A stretch of DNA of 64,000 nt from Mortierella sp. BCC40632 (GCA_011634665.1 WAEK01000018.1:181501-245500); one strand, 5' to 3'. Positions 1-13,346 are shown, counted from the stretch's first letter. Notes: generated by a model not told the origin, from the letters alone. Numbers and translations: made by a program.

Positions 1-2158
<2,158 letters not shown>

Positions 2159-2362
2159 CTAGATCTTGAATCCGAGATCACGGAGGCACTGCTGATGGGC
2201 CTTGATCATCGCCAGGCAGTTCTCTTCGCCATTGTTCAACACACACTGGTCACGGGCACGCTTCGTCTCGGGGCAAGCGCAGCAAGGCTTGAGAGGCTTG
2301 CCGTCCTTGCCGATGGGGACAGTAGAAGCAGGGGTCGAAGAAGCATTGTCGGGAGTGGCCAT
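2159..2362 (-). CDS. COX17: Cytochrome c oxidase copper chaperone Cox17
   Basis: Intronless 67-aa protein, a normal length for Cox17. In this family the protein carries Cu(I) in the mitochondrial intermembrane space to Sco1 and Cox11 for cytochrome c oxidase assembly. The diagnostic cysteines are all visible: the copper-binding CCxC at residues 27, 28 and 30, and the twin CX9C helix-hairpin pairs (30/40 and 49/59) oxidised by the Mia40 pathway. The C-terminus ends in the conserved LGFKI. The N-terminal 20 residues are Ser/Thr/Pro rich and not conserved. There is no cleavable presequence, as expected for a Mia40 substrate. It diverges from TOA1 across about 0.94 kb. The start is the only Met in a sensible position. 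The identification is firm. Confidence 0.96.
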   Translation of the reverse strand: MATPDNASSTPASTVPIGKDGKPLKPCCACPETKRARDQCVLNNGEENCLAMIKAHQQCLRDLGFKI

Positions 2363-3299
2363 GGTGCTGTGCTGTGTGTTTGTGCTAATGACTGCAGTGG
2401 TGCTGCTACTGTGATAGAAGGAGAGAGTGAGAGAGAGAGAGGAGTGGATGGCTTGAGAAGGTCGATGCTTGAGAACTCGTTGGCGATGGAGGGTCGAGAT
2501 GCAGTGGATGGATTCAGAGAGCTCGGAAGAAGGAAGAAGAGAGAGAGAGAGAGAAAGAGAAAGAGAGAAATGTGTTTTCTCTGCGGTGCGCTGATCTGGT
2601 CTATTTGTCAGACGCCCAAGACTGGGCCCGCTTTTCGGAGCCTTGGCCCGAAATGGAAAACGGATCGCTCATTTGGGACCCAATGCGGCATGGGAGGCTG
2701 CTGAAATGGTGGCGTTCCAACGGAGAAGCTACCAGGTGCATGGGCCATGGACCAGGGCCTAACATGCGTCATTATCCTTTGACGCTTTGAGCATTGTTAC
2801 CTGTTGTTTGCAAGCGGAAGGATCGCGGCATGTCGCGACTGGCGGGACGAAGAACAAGGGGAGGCCTCGGATAGATGTACGTACAGGTTTGATCCGTACG
2901 TGACATGACGTGTATAAATATTCATCACGCAGTTTTGAACCCTTCATCCTCTTGTTCTTCAGTGCCCACTCTAATTTGCTTTGTTCTCCACCATCCCTTC
3001 CCTCTTCTTCTTCTTCTTCACATCTGCTTCTTCTCCCAGAACGATTGACTTTTCTAAAGGGCGACCATCCTTAAAAAAAAAAAAAAAATAGTGTGATTCA
3101 GACTGTCCAGTAGTAACCACTCTTTCAGACTCTGTGGTCACCTCAACTTGTCCCTCATCCTCCACATTAAAAAGACAAACGGACGAGCGAGAAAAGAAAA
3201 GAGATCACCCCATCAAGCGGCTGCCCATTTCTTTTTTTTTTATTTTATTTTTTTATTTTTCTTAAACATAATAATTTCAAAGGAACGCCACTCCAGACC
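2363..3299. other. Divergent intergenic/promoter region between COX17 and TOA1
   Basis: This spacer must carry the promoters of both divergent genes. Its COX17-proximal half holds short GA runs. A TATAAATA motif lies in the middle, and a T-rich stretch (about 3230-3265) precedes the TOA1 start. No conserved coding sequence is seen. Confidence 0.6.
2913..2920 (+). promoter_or_regulatory. TATA-like box (TATAAATA) upstream of TOA1
   Basis: An exact TATAAATA on the plus strand lies just downstream of a TGACATGACG stretch. It is about 380 bp before the TOA1 start codon, which would imply a long 5' leader. Assignment to TOA1 is an inference from orientation. Confidence 0.4.
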
Positions 3300-3664
3300 A
3301 TGGCCAACAGCAGTGTGGTAGTGTACAACAGCTCTGTTTAATCGGATAGTTTACTGCAGTTGCAGGTGTCCTCTAGGTCGACATTTGGTACGCTCATCTG
3401 AGTCTAGATGCGCTGACCTACTGTATTGCTCTCCTATTCCTTTTCTCACTCTCTGCAGACGTCAGTCTATCGGTTCGTCATTGACGATGTGATCACAAAT
3501 GTCCGCCGAGATTTCGAAGACATGGGAGTGGACGAGACCATTCTACACGAACTCCAAAGAGTAATGCCTCACTTTTGCCTCTCTGCTGCCGTGTTTCTAG
3601 TGTCCTGTGTTGTCGCTCTTTCTTTTTGGGCGCGTTCTCTCCTTCTGGCGACTAACTTTATCTC

Positions 3665-3708
<44 letters not shown>

Positions 3709-4208
3709 CTCTGGGAGACAAAGATCAACCAAGCGAGGGCACCTGTTTTCCAGGCCCCAGAGGCTGGGGCAGCCGTTGACAACTATGCCTTTGAAGAGCA
3801 TTCGTATGATCAGCCAGGAGCTGCCTCGACCCCTACTACAGCAGCTGCATCTGCTGCCACAACCGCTTCTGGTTCCGGTTCTGCTCCAGCTGCAGCGACC
3901 TCATCGACGACTGCAGCAGCATCGGGATCGTCTACGTTTGTGGCCCCTACTCCACCTCAACCAGTGGTATGCAACGGGGGGTTTCTCGTTCTCGTTCTTG
4001 TTCTCTCTCTTTCTCTTGCTTTCTTTCCCCCTCCTCTCAGCAAAGGAAAAGAGGAAAGAGGTTTTTTCCCAGTGTCCAGAGTCTGTTTGTTGAGGTTGTT
4101 CAGCCAATTGATCATTCTCTCCTTTCTTTCATCCTCACGTCTCTCTCTCTCTCTCTCTCTCCCTGCCCCTGATTTTCCTTTTTCTTCTTCCTTTTCTTTC
4201 TTTCTCTT

Positions 4209-4246
<38 letters not shown>

Positions 4247-4905
4247 TCTAGACCTACAACTATCGTGTTGAACAAGCCCCAGCAGCAACTCTTGCCAACG
4301 TGGCTTCAACAACTTTGCCCAGCGATAGCAGCACTGTCGGCCGACCTGCTCAGCATGTCCCCCCTCGCTCCACTTCTGGACCGAATGCCGCCGCCACCAC
4401 CGCCGCCACCAACAGCAACAACAACTCGATCTCTCTCCCTGGAGGTGGTAGAGAAGGATCCGATGACGAGGACTCTTCAGACATTCCTCAGAACGATGGA
4501 GCGGCCGATAGCGGCATGGTGTTTGAAAAGATGACAACCTCAGAAATGGATGCGTACCTGGAAAGCCGTTATGAGGAAGCGCAAAAGGCAGGCGAGATGA
4601 GTTTTTCGTTGACTCTATCGGATCGAGCTGCGCGTAAGGCGAGACGAGAGGGATTGATGGAGATGTTCAACATGGGAGGACAGCTGGATGGAGAAGAGGA
4701 TGAGGATGATGACACTGGTTTGGGATCGGACTTGGATGACAGTGATAACGACATGGATGAAGAGTCGGACAACATTGTACTTTGTCAGTATGACAAGGTG
4801 TCGAGGACCAAGAGCAAATGGAAGTGTGTTCTCAAGGATGGTATCATGTTGATCAATGGACGCGACTATCTCTTCCATAAGGCCAACGGTGATTTTGAGT
4901 GGTGA
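3300..4905 (+). CDS. TOA1: TFIIA large (alpha/beta) subunit, Toa1
   Basis: General transcription factor IIA large subunit, which stabilises TBP on promoter DNA together with Toa2. Four exons are inferred: 3300-3317, 3459-3560, 3709-3966 and 4252-4905. All junctions are phase 0 with GT-AG ends, giving 343 aa. The N-terminal four-helix-bundle segment begins near residue 8 (YRFVIDDVI) and continues through LHELQRLWETKI. A long Ala/Ser/Thr/Pro/Gln linker follows, then an acidic region (DGEEDEDDD). The C-terminal beta-barrel ends in KANGDFEW, with the family's basic KSKWKCVLKDG stretch. The first coding exon is only 18 nt (MANSSV). Intron 2 carries a run of about 40 T before its acceptor, and intron 3 carries CT arrays. 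Family assignment is very secure. The exact exon 1 is inferred from frame and consensus. Confidence 0.94.
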
Positions 4906-5098
4906 AGACAAAAAAGAAAAAGAAAAGAAACGAAGTAGAAGGAGGGAGAAAAAAAAATAGGGAAACCTCCTGGTTTTTTTTTTTTTTCTCTCTCTCTTTC
5001 ATTCCTTCTCCCACTCTTACTCTTACTCTCACTCTCAATCAAGTATTTCACGCTCTGCTATCGTCATGTCATGTTTAGCTCAAGCCATGTCCTGTCAT

Positions 5099-5136
<38 letters not shown>

Positions 5137-5498
5137 AGATCACTAGTTTCCTCCTCCTCTCTTAAATTCTTTTTTTTTTTCTCTCACCTTCCCAAAGTTC
5201 AGCTCCATCTTGGTATTTCTTTTTTGTATTATAGCCCTCGATGATGTCCTTGCTTCGCCTTCCCCCCCCCCCCCCCCCCCCTTCCTCTAACTCTCCGATA
5301 AAAGAAAAAAAAAAAAAAATATATATTATATACATATTCATCAAGACATGACCGAGATTGTTGTAAGTAAAAAGAGCTTTTTTTTTTGTTATATTATTTT
5401 TTTTTTTTTTTTTTGGGGGGGGGGTTGGGAGGAGAGAAAAGGTTGTTATACAAAAAGGGAAGCGGACCAAAATGTCTTGGCCTACTCAACCTTGAGGG

Positions 5499-5553
<55 letters not shown>

Positions 5554-5780
5554 TAGAAAGAGAGTGAAAGAAAAGATAGAGTACAAAGGGAGAGAGAGAC
5601 ACACATAGAGAGAGATAGAGTAGGTACTGAGCTGAGAAAAAAAAAAAAAAAAAAAAGAGCGCAACGGAGGAATAAAAGGCTACAAAGAAAAAAAAAATAG
5701 ACAGAAAGGCTTCCCAAACACAAAAACTAAAAAAAAAAAAAGGGAAAAAAAAAAAAAAAAAAGGAAGGATCGCTATTACA
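4906..5780. other. Convergent 3' intergenic region (TOA1 / 1019-aa gene)
   Basis: Low-complexity sequence between two convergent genes. It holds a T tract at about 5103-5137, a run of about 20 C near 5262-5281, a (GA)n tract at about 5503-5548, and A-rich runs before the next stop codon. I see no gene. Confidence 0.7.
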
Positions 5781-8700
5781 CTACGACACATGCTGTGGAT
5801 GAAACGCGTGGGGTGGAGGTTGGGGTCGATGGTGTCGGAATTCGATCGTCTCCACTCCCAACGACGATGACATGGAACCTCCTCCTCCTTCTCCTCCTCC
5901 CAGCGATGGCTCCAATCCTTGAAGCTGCTTGTACAATGGTCCACCAGTCCCCGGTAGGGTTCTGGGCGACTGGTGTTGTTGTTGATGTGAATGAAGTGCA
6001 TGAGACGGGTGAGTCATGTACCCATTATTGCTCGAGAGCATCGATGGAGCCTCGACGCGAGAAGAAGATGAAGGGGAGGACGTAGGCGAGGGCATGGCAG
6101 GGGTCGTCATCATCATGTCCTGTTGGAACTGGAGATAGTGTTGTTGTTGTTTACTAGGTCGTTGATGATGGTGGTGGTGGAGATGGAGATGATGATGTTC
6201 AGGGAGTAGTTGCTGTTGATCTGGATACTCTTCTGCATGAAGGTGATGTTCATAGACATGTCCATGTTGTTGTAAATGTTGTTCGTGAGGATGGCCCTGA
6301 ACTAACAATGGTTGTTCATAGCCTTGTTCCAACATTGCCAACTCGAGCGCATGCTGCTGCTGTTGCTGTTGCTCTTGTTGTAAAAGCAAGTGTTGCTCAT
6401 GTTCCAAATCCTGTGGCAAAAGCGATCGCTGTTGTTGCAATGAAGCATGTTGGGCACCATGTCGGGTTGCGAACGATGGTTTAGGAAGTCGGTCAAGACT
6501 TGCTGCACCCCATTCGACTACTCCGCCTCCAGCACCATGAATGCCGTCTTCTTGTTCCGAAAAGACGGCCCTTTCATGACCATAGCGTTCCAGCATCCGT
6601 GTATTCGAGCCTCTTATCCATGGTAGCTGTTGCATTGGGGCCTCTCCTTCTGATGGATGTTCGAGCCGGTGGTCATACATGGCTTGCTGTTGGACCAGGC
6701 CCAATCGATCCAAGGGCAGAGAATGGCGCGAAAAATGAGATCCCGCACTATTCCTTGCCTCGAGACGTCGTTGAGAGCGTTCAAGCAATGTAGTCGGAGG
6801 TTGGAGAGACCTTGGGGAATTAAGCGCTGGTTGCAATGAAGGGGATGGCCGCACAACAGCAGGAACAGATTCTTGACCAATCAACGTTCCTGTGGGCAAA
6901 CGTCGTTGTCTCGCCCCAACATGACCATCCAGGGACAAGTGTCGGTCATTACTATAATCGGACGCATACCCCGAAAGATTCGATCGACCAAGTCCCATCG
7001 CCATTTCGGCTGTTGTCCCTGAAGACACCGAGTTGTTTCGAGATAGGTACCCAGAACTGAACATGGGTTTTGACATGGGACCCGGGTCGGTTCCCAAACC
7101 AAAGTGGTTCTCGCCTAGGATGGCACTCTGTGTCATTCTAGATGAGCCTTGACCAATTCGTTGGGCAAGTGTGGTATGGATAGGCGAGCGCGGGTGCGGT
7201 GAAGGAACAGTCTCCAGATGCATCGAGGACCGGTCTGCGCCCGTCGAAAGAGTTGAGGAGGAGGAAGAGGCCAAGTCAAGGAGGACTTTGGTCAAGCTCC
7301 GGATCTGTTCATCGCTGGTTCGCAAGAGAATATGCATCGACGCTGAATCCGCCAATTCCACATTAGCTCGAACCCAGGACCGCAATGTCTCGTTCATACT
7401 GATTGTGCTAGCCACAGCCTTGCTCATTGCCGCAGTGGTAGAACCTGAACCAAGATTCGAGACAGAGACCGGCAGAGCGGTACGTTCATAGGACCGCAGA
7501 GCTGTCCGTAACAGAGTAATATGATGTGTCGACATCTGGGCTGTGATCGGTGACGATGGTGGCGGAGTCGCGCGAGCGGGACTTGACCCTGTGGAGGTTG
7601 GCGAAGCAGAGCGATCATTGGCTCCAGAAGGTCTCGGCGGCTTTTCGCGTGTTGTCGCTGTTGATCGCGACGACGTGGCTAGGGGAGGTCGTTGACGACT
7701 GGGAGAGTCGAGGAGCGTTGAGGCCGAGGTCCTAGATCGCTGAAGCAGACTAGAAAGTCGCTCTGACCGACTTGGAGAGACATCCTCTCCCTTCTGGAAC
7801 AAAGGACTATGAGGGGAGGATGGTTGTGGGGTCTGAATCGTCAAACTCTTCAGGGAACGACTAGCCTTCTCCACTTCTAGCTCCTGAATCCGGGCTTTGA
7901 GGGCCTTGACTTCACTCTCGAGTTTGACACTCGACTCGGATGAGCTTGGTGTTTCGTCTTGTGGGTCCTCGGTCCTGAAACGGGTCGTCTTTGTTCTTCG
8001 GAGAGAGCCCGAAGCGCGTTTCTCAAGTCGGGTTGGGGTCGGGGTCTCTTCTTGACTTGTGTTGGCGGCGGACAGGGACGAAGGTCGGAGAGAGGCTCGG
8101 AGAGAGGACAGGCGTTCAGAGGCCAAACGCCCAGTCGATCTCCTCTTGATCTTGCTACTCAAATTGGGACTAGGAGAGGCTGCAACTTTGGCCTGACTGT
8201 GGTCCTGTAACGGACGGTCTAGGGTTGCCGCCGCCGTCGCATGGACCCTCTTGCTCGAGCCACCGCTGTTGCTGCTACTGCTGACCACGTTAGCAGCTGA
8301 AGCAGTAGCGGTAGCTGAAGTAGTTGAAGCAGCTGAGGTCGCAGCAGGTCCAGTAAAAGTGGAGGAAGGGACGATGGTGGCCGAGGAAGAGCTATCGCTG
8401 GCCTTGCGATCTGCACCTGTGCGGGTTGAAGCACCGTTGATTGCTCTCGAGCCCTGAAAGGCTGCACCAGCTGTGTGTCCATTGATTCTGTCCAGTGCGC
8501 GTGCTCTCATGCTCTTGATCGACTCTGCTGTACTCTTGTCGGTGTCCATGCGTCTGGAGACAGAGGAGGATGGCCAACGGGTGCCCGTGCGAGAGCCACG
8601 GGCAAGATCGAGTTGGGCGGGGTCCTTGATCTGAAGGTCGTCCACCACATGGTCTGGGACGTCATAGGCATCGTCCTCTGCTTCCCATTGAGAAGACGAG

Positions 8701-8840
8701 TCTTCGGAGCTATAAGCGTCTGTGGAGAGATAGCGCCAGTCAAGTTCGATATGCTTGGTGACGGCAGAGCCGTTGGGAGAGAGAGTGCTTGCCGGGCTTG
8801 GAGAATAGTTGCCGGCTACAGTATCGCTGGCGCGGGACAT
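5781..8840 (-). CDS. Low-complexity hypothetical protein, 1019 aa
   Basis: A single open frame of 1019 codons with no intron needed. I do not recognise the family. The N-terminal third is Ser/Thr/Arg rich and acidic near residues 35-60 (DWRYLSTD, then QWEAEDDAYDVPDHVV). A short heptad-like coiled coil lies at about residues 302-335 (ESEVKALKARIQELEVEK). A more ordered stretch follows near 445-540 (HHITLLRTALRSYERTAL, then SWVRANVELADS, then ILLRTSDEQIRSLTKVLLDL) and may be the true folded domain. Residues of about 790-920 are strongly Gln/His rich, with polyQ and a polyHis cluster. No signal peptide or membrane helix is seen. The length and codon structure argue against a chance frame. A nuclear or cytoskeletal scaffold is possible but is not shown. 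Confidence 0.8.
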   Translation of the reverse strand: MSRASDTVAGNYSPSPASTLSPNGSAVTKHIELDWRYLSTDAYSSEDSSSQWEAEDDAYDVPDHVVDDLQIKDPAQLDLARGSRTGTRWPSSSVSRRMDTDKSTAESIKSMRARALDRINGHTAGAAFQGSRAINGASTRTGADRKASDSSSSATIVPSSTFTGPAATSAASTTSATATASAANVVSSSSNSGGSSKRVHATAAATLDRPLQDHSQAKVAASPSPNLSSKIKRRSTGRLASERLSSLRASLRPSSLSAANTSQEETPTPTRLEKRASGSLRRTKTTRFRTEDPQDETPSSSESSVKLESEVKALKARIQELEVEKASRSLKSLTIQTPQPSSPHSPLFQKGEDVSPSRSERLSSLLQRSRTSASTLLDSPSRQRPPLATSSRSTATTREKPPRPSGANDRSASPTSTGSSPARATPPPSSPITAQMSTHHITLLRTALRSYERTALPVSVSNLGSGSTTAAMSKAVASTISMNETLRSWVRANVELADSASMHILLRTSDEQIRSLTKVLLDLASSSSSTLSTGADRSSMHLETVPSPHPRSPIHTTLAQRIGQGSSRMTQSAILGENHFGLGTDPGPMSKPMFSSGYLSRNNSVSSGTTAEMAMGLGRSNLSGYASDYSNDRHLSLDGHVGARQRRLPTGTLIGQESVPAVVRPSPSLQPALNSPRSLQPPTTLLERSQRRLEARNSAGSHFSRHSLPLDRLGLVQQQAMYDHRLEHPSEGEAPMQQLPWIRGSNTRMLERYGHERAVFSEQEDGIHGAGGGVVEWGAASLDRLPKPSFATRHGAQHASLQQQRSLLPQDLEHEQHLLLQQEQQQQQQHALELAMLEQGYEQPLLVQGHPHEQHLQQHGHVYEHHLHAEEYPDQQQLLPEHHHLHLHHHHHQRPSKQQQHYLQFQQDMMMTTPAMPSPTSSPSSSSRVEAPSMLSSNNGYMTHPSHALHSHQQQHQSPRTLPGTGGPLYKQLQGLEPSLGGGEGGGGSMSSSLGVETIEFRHHRPQPPPHAFHPQHVS

Positions 8841-9804
8841 GGTTGCATCTCAGAGTCTCCTTTCTTTTATTTTTTTTTTCCCTTTGGGTAGATGAACGCA
8901 AGGGACGAAAGACAATCATGCGGCCTCGGGTTAGACAGAGATGTTGTGGATGTTTTCTTTCTCTCTCTCACTCTCTCTCTCTCTCTCTTTTTTTTTTCTC
9001 TTTACGATAACCTGCATGGATGTGCATGTGGACTGATGGGGTGCGTGTGTGTGGAGCGTATTGACTAGATACATGTGTGTGGTTATTGCAAAAGGAAGGA
9101 GGTTCGTTTGGTCATGCCGGAGTTCTGGGGGTGCCCTTTTTTTTTTTTCGTAGGCACGAGGGGAAGGAAGGAAAGGGGGAGGCGAAGGGTGTTCTTTTTG
9201 GGTTGAAGAGTAGAGAGGAAAGAGTGGACCCTTAGAAAGAGAGGAAGAGAGAGAGGAAGAGAGAGGAAGACAAATCATAGCATCATAATAGAAAAATAGG
9301 AAGGGGGAAAAAAAATTATATAAAATAAAAAGGCGGCATCCGCATCGGTCGGCAACATTGCCGAGAAAGCGGAAGGGGATGGAGAGAAGGTGAAAGACGG
9401 GCACCCCGATCAGGGGTAGACCGGACAGTGGGGACCTGGGCGACCCCCACCCATTCCCGTGATGACCGATAACGGTGGCCCAGAGAGATGGGAGAAAAGT
9501 GCGAGCGAGCGCGAGAGCGAGAGCGCGATTAAGAGAGATTTGCGGGGGAGCAAAAGAAGGGGAAAGGGAAGAGAGAAAAAAAAGAGCCGAAGGGTGGGGT
9601 GGGGGGGGGTTTTGAACATCTATAGAGGGGGGAACAGGATTTGGGAGATCGATGATTTATAAAGGATGATTGGGGAATGATGGAAGAAAAAAGATGAAAG
9701 ATGGAAGATGGCAGCGGGGAAAAGGAGATTGAGATCGGAGAGCGAGAGAAAATAAAAGAGTGACAGGGACAGAGATAGACAGATAGAGAGAGGAGGAGAG
9801 AGAG

Positions 9805-9847
<43 letters not shown>

Positions 9848-10560
9848 CAGAGAGACAAAGAGAAAGAGGCCAGATGGATGGATAGAATAGACAGTGGAGA
9901 TTGGATTGGATTGCGAATGGGGATTGACTGATTCGGCGGATGCAACCGATTCAGGGGCAAAGAACGATAGCAAGAGAGTAATCGCAGTAGCAGAAGCAAT
10001 AAAATAAAAAAATCAGTCGCCAGCAAATAATTTATCAGTAGCCCATAGGACCCCATCCTCCCTCCTCCTCCTCCTCCTCCTCCTCCTCCCCCACCTATCC
10101 ATCGAGACAAGGGGTGATGTGATGTGTGTGTCTGCTCTGCTCTTTTTTTTTTTTTTTTTTCTTTTTTTACAAAGAGACCCGTCGGTCGGTGGTGTGGTTG
10201 TGTTGATGAATGTGTGCCTGGCCCGGGCTTGGCGTTGTTGCTTTGCCTTGGCTGCTGTTGCTAATATCGCTAGATGACTACTGTCGCTGCTGCAGCAGCT
10301 TACACCCTTTTCTATTATTGCTCCTGTGCTCGCCCTGTTTTGATTGCCCCTGCTCCGCCCTTACCCTGTCCTCTTCTTTTCTCCTCAACGCCTCACTTTG
10401 CCATTGCATACCTTGCCTTTCTCGGCGCATCGCACACGTTCTCTCTTTCTCTCATCACCTCCATCCTCGCCATTCTCATTCCTTTTGTTCTCTTGTGGCC
10501 ATTTTTTTTTTATTTTTTTTATTTTTTTTTTTTTATTGACCGTACTTGACTTGACTACAA
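8841..10560. other. Intergenic region, 5' of 1019-aa gene and 3' of 242-aa gene
   Basis: Rich in CT/GA and A/T tracts, including a TA/GA mixed stretch at about 9800-9850, a CCT-type repeat at about 10060-10090 and a T run near 10141-10160. The plus-strand frames at 10210-10600 are low complexity and do not resemble protein. No gene is supported. Confidence 0.6.
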
Positions 10561-11289
10561 TCACACCTTTTTATCACCATATGAGATATAGTCTGCGTTT
10601 GTGATGCCCACACTGGCTGCATATGCTGGAGGAGGCAACTGTTGTGGCGGATGCTGCTGCTGTTGTTGCTGTTGTTGCTGCTGTTGCTGTTGCTGCTGAA
10701 ACAATCGTAGTTCATGAAGCTGCCGCTCCAATTCTTGCGTTCTGCGCGTGGCCTCCATTTGTACTTGGTGTTGTCTCTCCAACGCACCTGCCGTAATCTC
10801 TTCCAATAACCGTTGTCGGGCCACAGTCTTGTTCATATGTATCTCCAACCGGTCTGCTGCAAATTCGACCCATTCTTTAATCTCCTGGTCTTCCCGATAA
10901 ATTGGTGCCGACGCGGAGGAAGAAGAAGAACAAGAGGAAGAACAAGACTTTATCGAGTTCACGGTTCCGTTTCGTTGCAACGTTCCACCCGTTGTCAGAT
11001 GTCGAGACTTGATGTCGAGGACAATGTTCTTGACAATATCCATCACAATCTGAACATGTGTCTCTGTGGCCTCCAATTTGGCTTGTGCATATTCATCCTT
11101 GGCCTCTTGTTCGGCTCGGTCCCGTCTGGCCTTGATCTCGGCCTTTTCTCTCTCAGCAATCTTTTCGGCCTCTTTCTTTACCGTATAGTAGCGCTTCTCG
11201 GCATCTTTGACCTTGTTTTTGTATTCTTGTTCGACGGTTTTGAGGGTAGCCTTGATGGCCTGTTGTTGTTCCTTTGAGGTGGCGCCCAT
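10561..11289 (-). CDS. Coiled-coil polyglutamine protein, 242 aa
   Basis: One uninterrupted frame. Residues of about 5-80 are highly charged Ala/Glu/Lys heptads (KEAEKIAEREKAEIKARR), which predict a long coiled coil. After a Ser/Cys-rich linker, a second helical segment (EIKEWVEFAADRLEIHMNK, continuing to LEEITAGALERQ) runs into another coiled coil. A polyQ run follows, then a Pro-rich tail (PPQQLPPPAYAAS). I see no catalytic motif, signal or membrane helix. I do not recognise the family. A scaffold or vesicle-associated protein is only a guess. Coding status is supported by length, composition and codon structure, and by CAG/CAA mixing in the Q run. Confidence 0.75.
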   Translation of the reverse strand: MGATSKEQQQAIKATLKTVEQEYKNKVKDAEKRYYTVKKEAEKIAEREKAEIKARRDRAEQEAKDEYAQAKLEATETHVQIVMDIVKNIVLDIKSRHLTTGGTLQRNGTVNSIKSCSSSCSSSSSASAPIYREDQEIKEWVEFAADRLEIHMNKTVARQRLLEEITAGALERQHQVQMEATRRTQELERQLHELRLFQQQQQQQQQQQQQQQHPPQQLPPPAYAASVGITNADYISYGDKKV

Positions 11290-11754
11290 TCTTGGTTTTT
11301 CGGCTTAACAAACTTTGTCTCTTAAAAAAGGAGAGTATGAGAGAGAGAGAGATGAAAGGTAAAGATGAATAAGAAAAAAAAAAACGTGGGTGAAAAATGG
11401 ACAGGAGAGTGAAATGGCTCGAGAGGAAAGTTGGTCTTGAAAAAAAAAAAAGGCCCGGCTTGGCCTTCTTTTTAAGGCTGAAATGCCAAGAACGAGTGTC
11501 GTGCTTGGGAATCCAGAAGTAGAAAAGAGAATTAAGGCTGTAGTGTTGTCAACAGGATTTATTCGGCAGTGCTCTCTCGCTCAACCACAGTTTCTTTCTT
11601 GGACAGAGTTCTGTAGTCGTGTTCATGTGTCTTCGCCATTGTCTTTTGAGCATGTGGTCAAACATTAAGGTTTCTTTTCTCATGTAACTGGGCGACCTCC
11701 ATGCTAGCATCAAAAAGATCACGATCACGGACAGGTTCTTTGCACTAGGATCAG
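11290..11754. other. Intergenic spacer upstream of 242-aa gene
   Basis: Contains short GA and A runs near the coiled-coil gene. Unremarkable sequence then leads into the CRN relic. An eroded upstream part of that relic, such as its P-loop region, could lie here, but I cannot read one convincingly. Confidence 0.4.
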
Positions 11755-13185
11755 ATGTTGCCAGGTTTCGCGACGTGTTCGAGAAGGGACAAGGGGGGGG
11801 GGGCGCTGCCCGCAGCAACTAGGCCCTTTTGCCAAATATGTTGCGTCAGGCTCTTGGAAAACATGCCCATACACGCAACACACGATCCTTTGGTGCTGTT
11901 CCAGGACTTCTTCAGCCCGCTGTTCTCCAAGTTACTTGATCTTCAACATCACAACTTGAACCCTCTCTTACTGCTGATCCACAATATGTACGAGGATGCC
12001 GAAGGGGGACTCCTTGTCGAATGCAGATATCTACCAAAGATCAAGGACGACACCAAGCTCTTAGTATTCGTAAACGATAAGGCACGGCTCCTTGGCAGAT
12101 AGCTTAACAACTCTTTCCAATCGATGTCTTTTTCGATGGACTCATCAATGCCGCCGCCTTTTCCCTATCCTGCAAACGTTTCGAAACATTGGTCAACGTC
12201 AGCTCTTGCTTGTCATCTGTGGCATTGGTTTGCATCGATCCCCTTTTCTGGGTTCAGAGGTCTGGCTCAGACTTGAAGGGCAGCTTATCCAACTTTGGGG
12301 TAAACAATTCGGCATCGTAAGATTGACTATTTTTCGTCTTTTTAATGCTTTGCGGCGATGCACATTGTTTCGCATGATTTTAGAGAATATGGAGTTCCCT
12401 GCATAGACAGACCTCGAGTCGACCAAGACTTTTGTTTCTCGAGTGTAGAAGTAATTGCTGGATGATAAACCAAGGCCGGATCTTTGATGAACGTCCTCCA
12501 CAGGATGCAATCGGCTTGCTTTTCGAAATGTCTGTCGCCTGCTTTTAACTGGCGATTGTAGCCATGTTTTTAACTCACGATGAGGATATGACAGAGAGGA
12601 TAGATATACTGACTATGTACTTGCCTCGTTTTTTATTGCATTTTTCTCTAGGAGAGAATCATGAAGAATAGTGAGCATGACAAAAGAAGACTCTCATCAA
12701 GGATATGGAGGACAAGCTTTGTTTCTTGGGAGCGCAAGATCATCAAAAGTTAAACCCCTGCCAGGGGCTCGTCTGCTTTGACGAAAAGTGGCAAGAGGCG
12801 CTTCACAAGAGCAGAGACAGGTACTAGGATCCAACTCTTGATATTCTCTGCCATTTCATCTTCAGGCGCTGCTTTTTCTTTTTCTTTTTTTTTTGGGGGG
12901 GGGGGTGATGAATACACACTCGCGCTCGACAGGGTCAATACATCCTTAGTAAAGAGCGCTTTTGGTCAAATGAAGATTGTCAACAACGGGGCTGTCACAG
13001 TTGTGGACGAGCCCTTTGTTATCCAGGCGGTGGAGAGCTACTTCAACGTGAATGAACCAAATCTCCAGAAAGATCTCAGGAGCTTGATGAGTCGATCGGA
13101 CGAAATCACCAAGGGAAGCCTCTTTGGGCAACATATGATGGCCGTCTTCAGCGATTACTTCAACAAGCGATTTCTCTCCGATTGA
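11755..13185 (+). pseudogene. Decayed CRN (Crinkler)-type effector body, ATPase region
   Basis: Fragments in all three plus frames line up in order with the body of fungal CRN-type proteins, as I know that family. An N-terminal ATPase part comes first (DPLVLFQDFFSPLF near 11880-11925). A Walker B-like strand follows near 12058-12095, where DEAQ-like is changed to NDKARLLG. Next is the segment after an in-frame TAG at 12100-12102 (NNSFQSMSFSMD), then FRNIGQRQLLLVICG near 12190-12225 in a second frame, then a WVQRSGSDLKG stretch near 12250 in a third frame. The last and longest piece (about 12950-13185) carries TVVDEPFVIQAVESYF and ends FNKRFLSD before a stop. At least two frameshifts and several stops are present, so the gene is dead. 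CRNs are host-directed or inter-fungal effectors in oomycetes, chytrids and Mucoromycota. The assignment comes from recall of family patterns and was not searched. Confidence 0.65.
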
Positions 13186-13294
13186 CCATATCAGCCCTCA
13201 ATCTCGGGGATGCGTCTTGCTCTTGTCGGCAAGCCGGGAACGACCCTTGCCTCATAAGTATCCTTTTTCATCTCACCCCATCACTATTACCATT

Positions 13295-13346
<52 letters not shown>

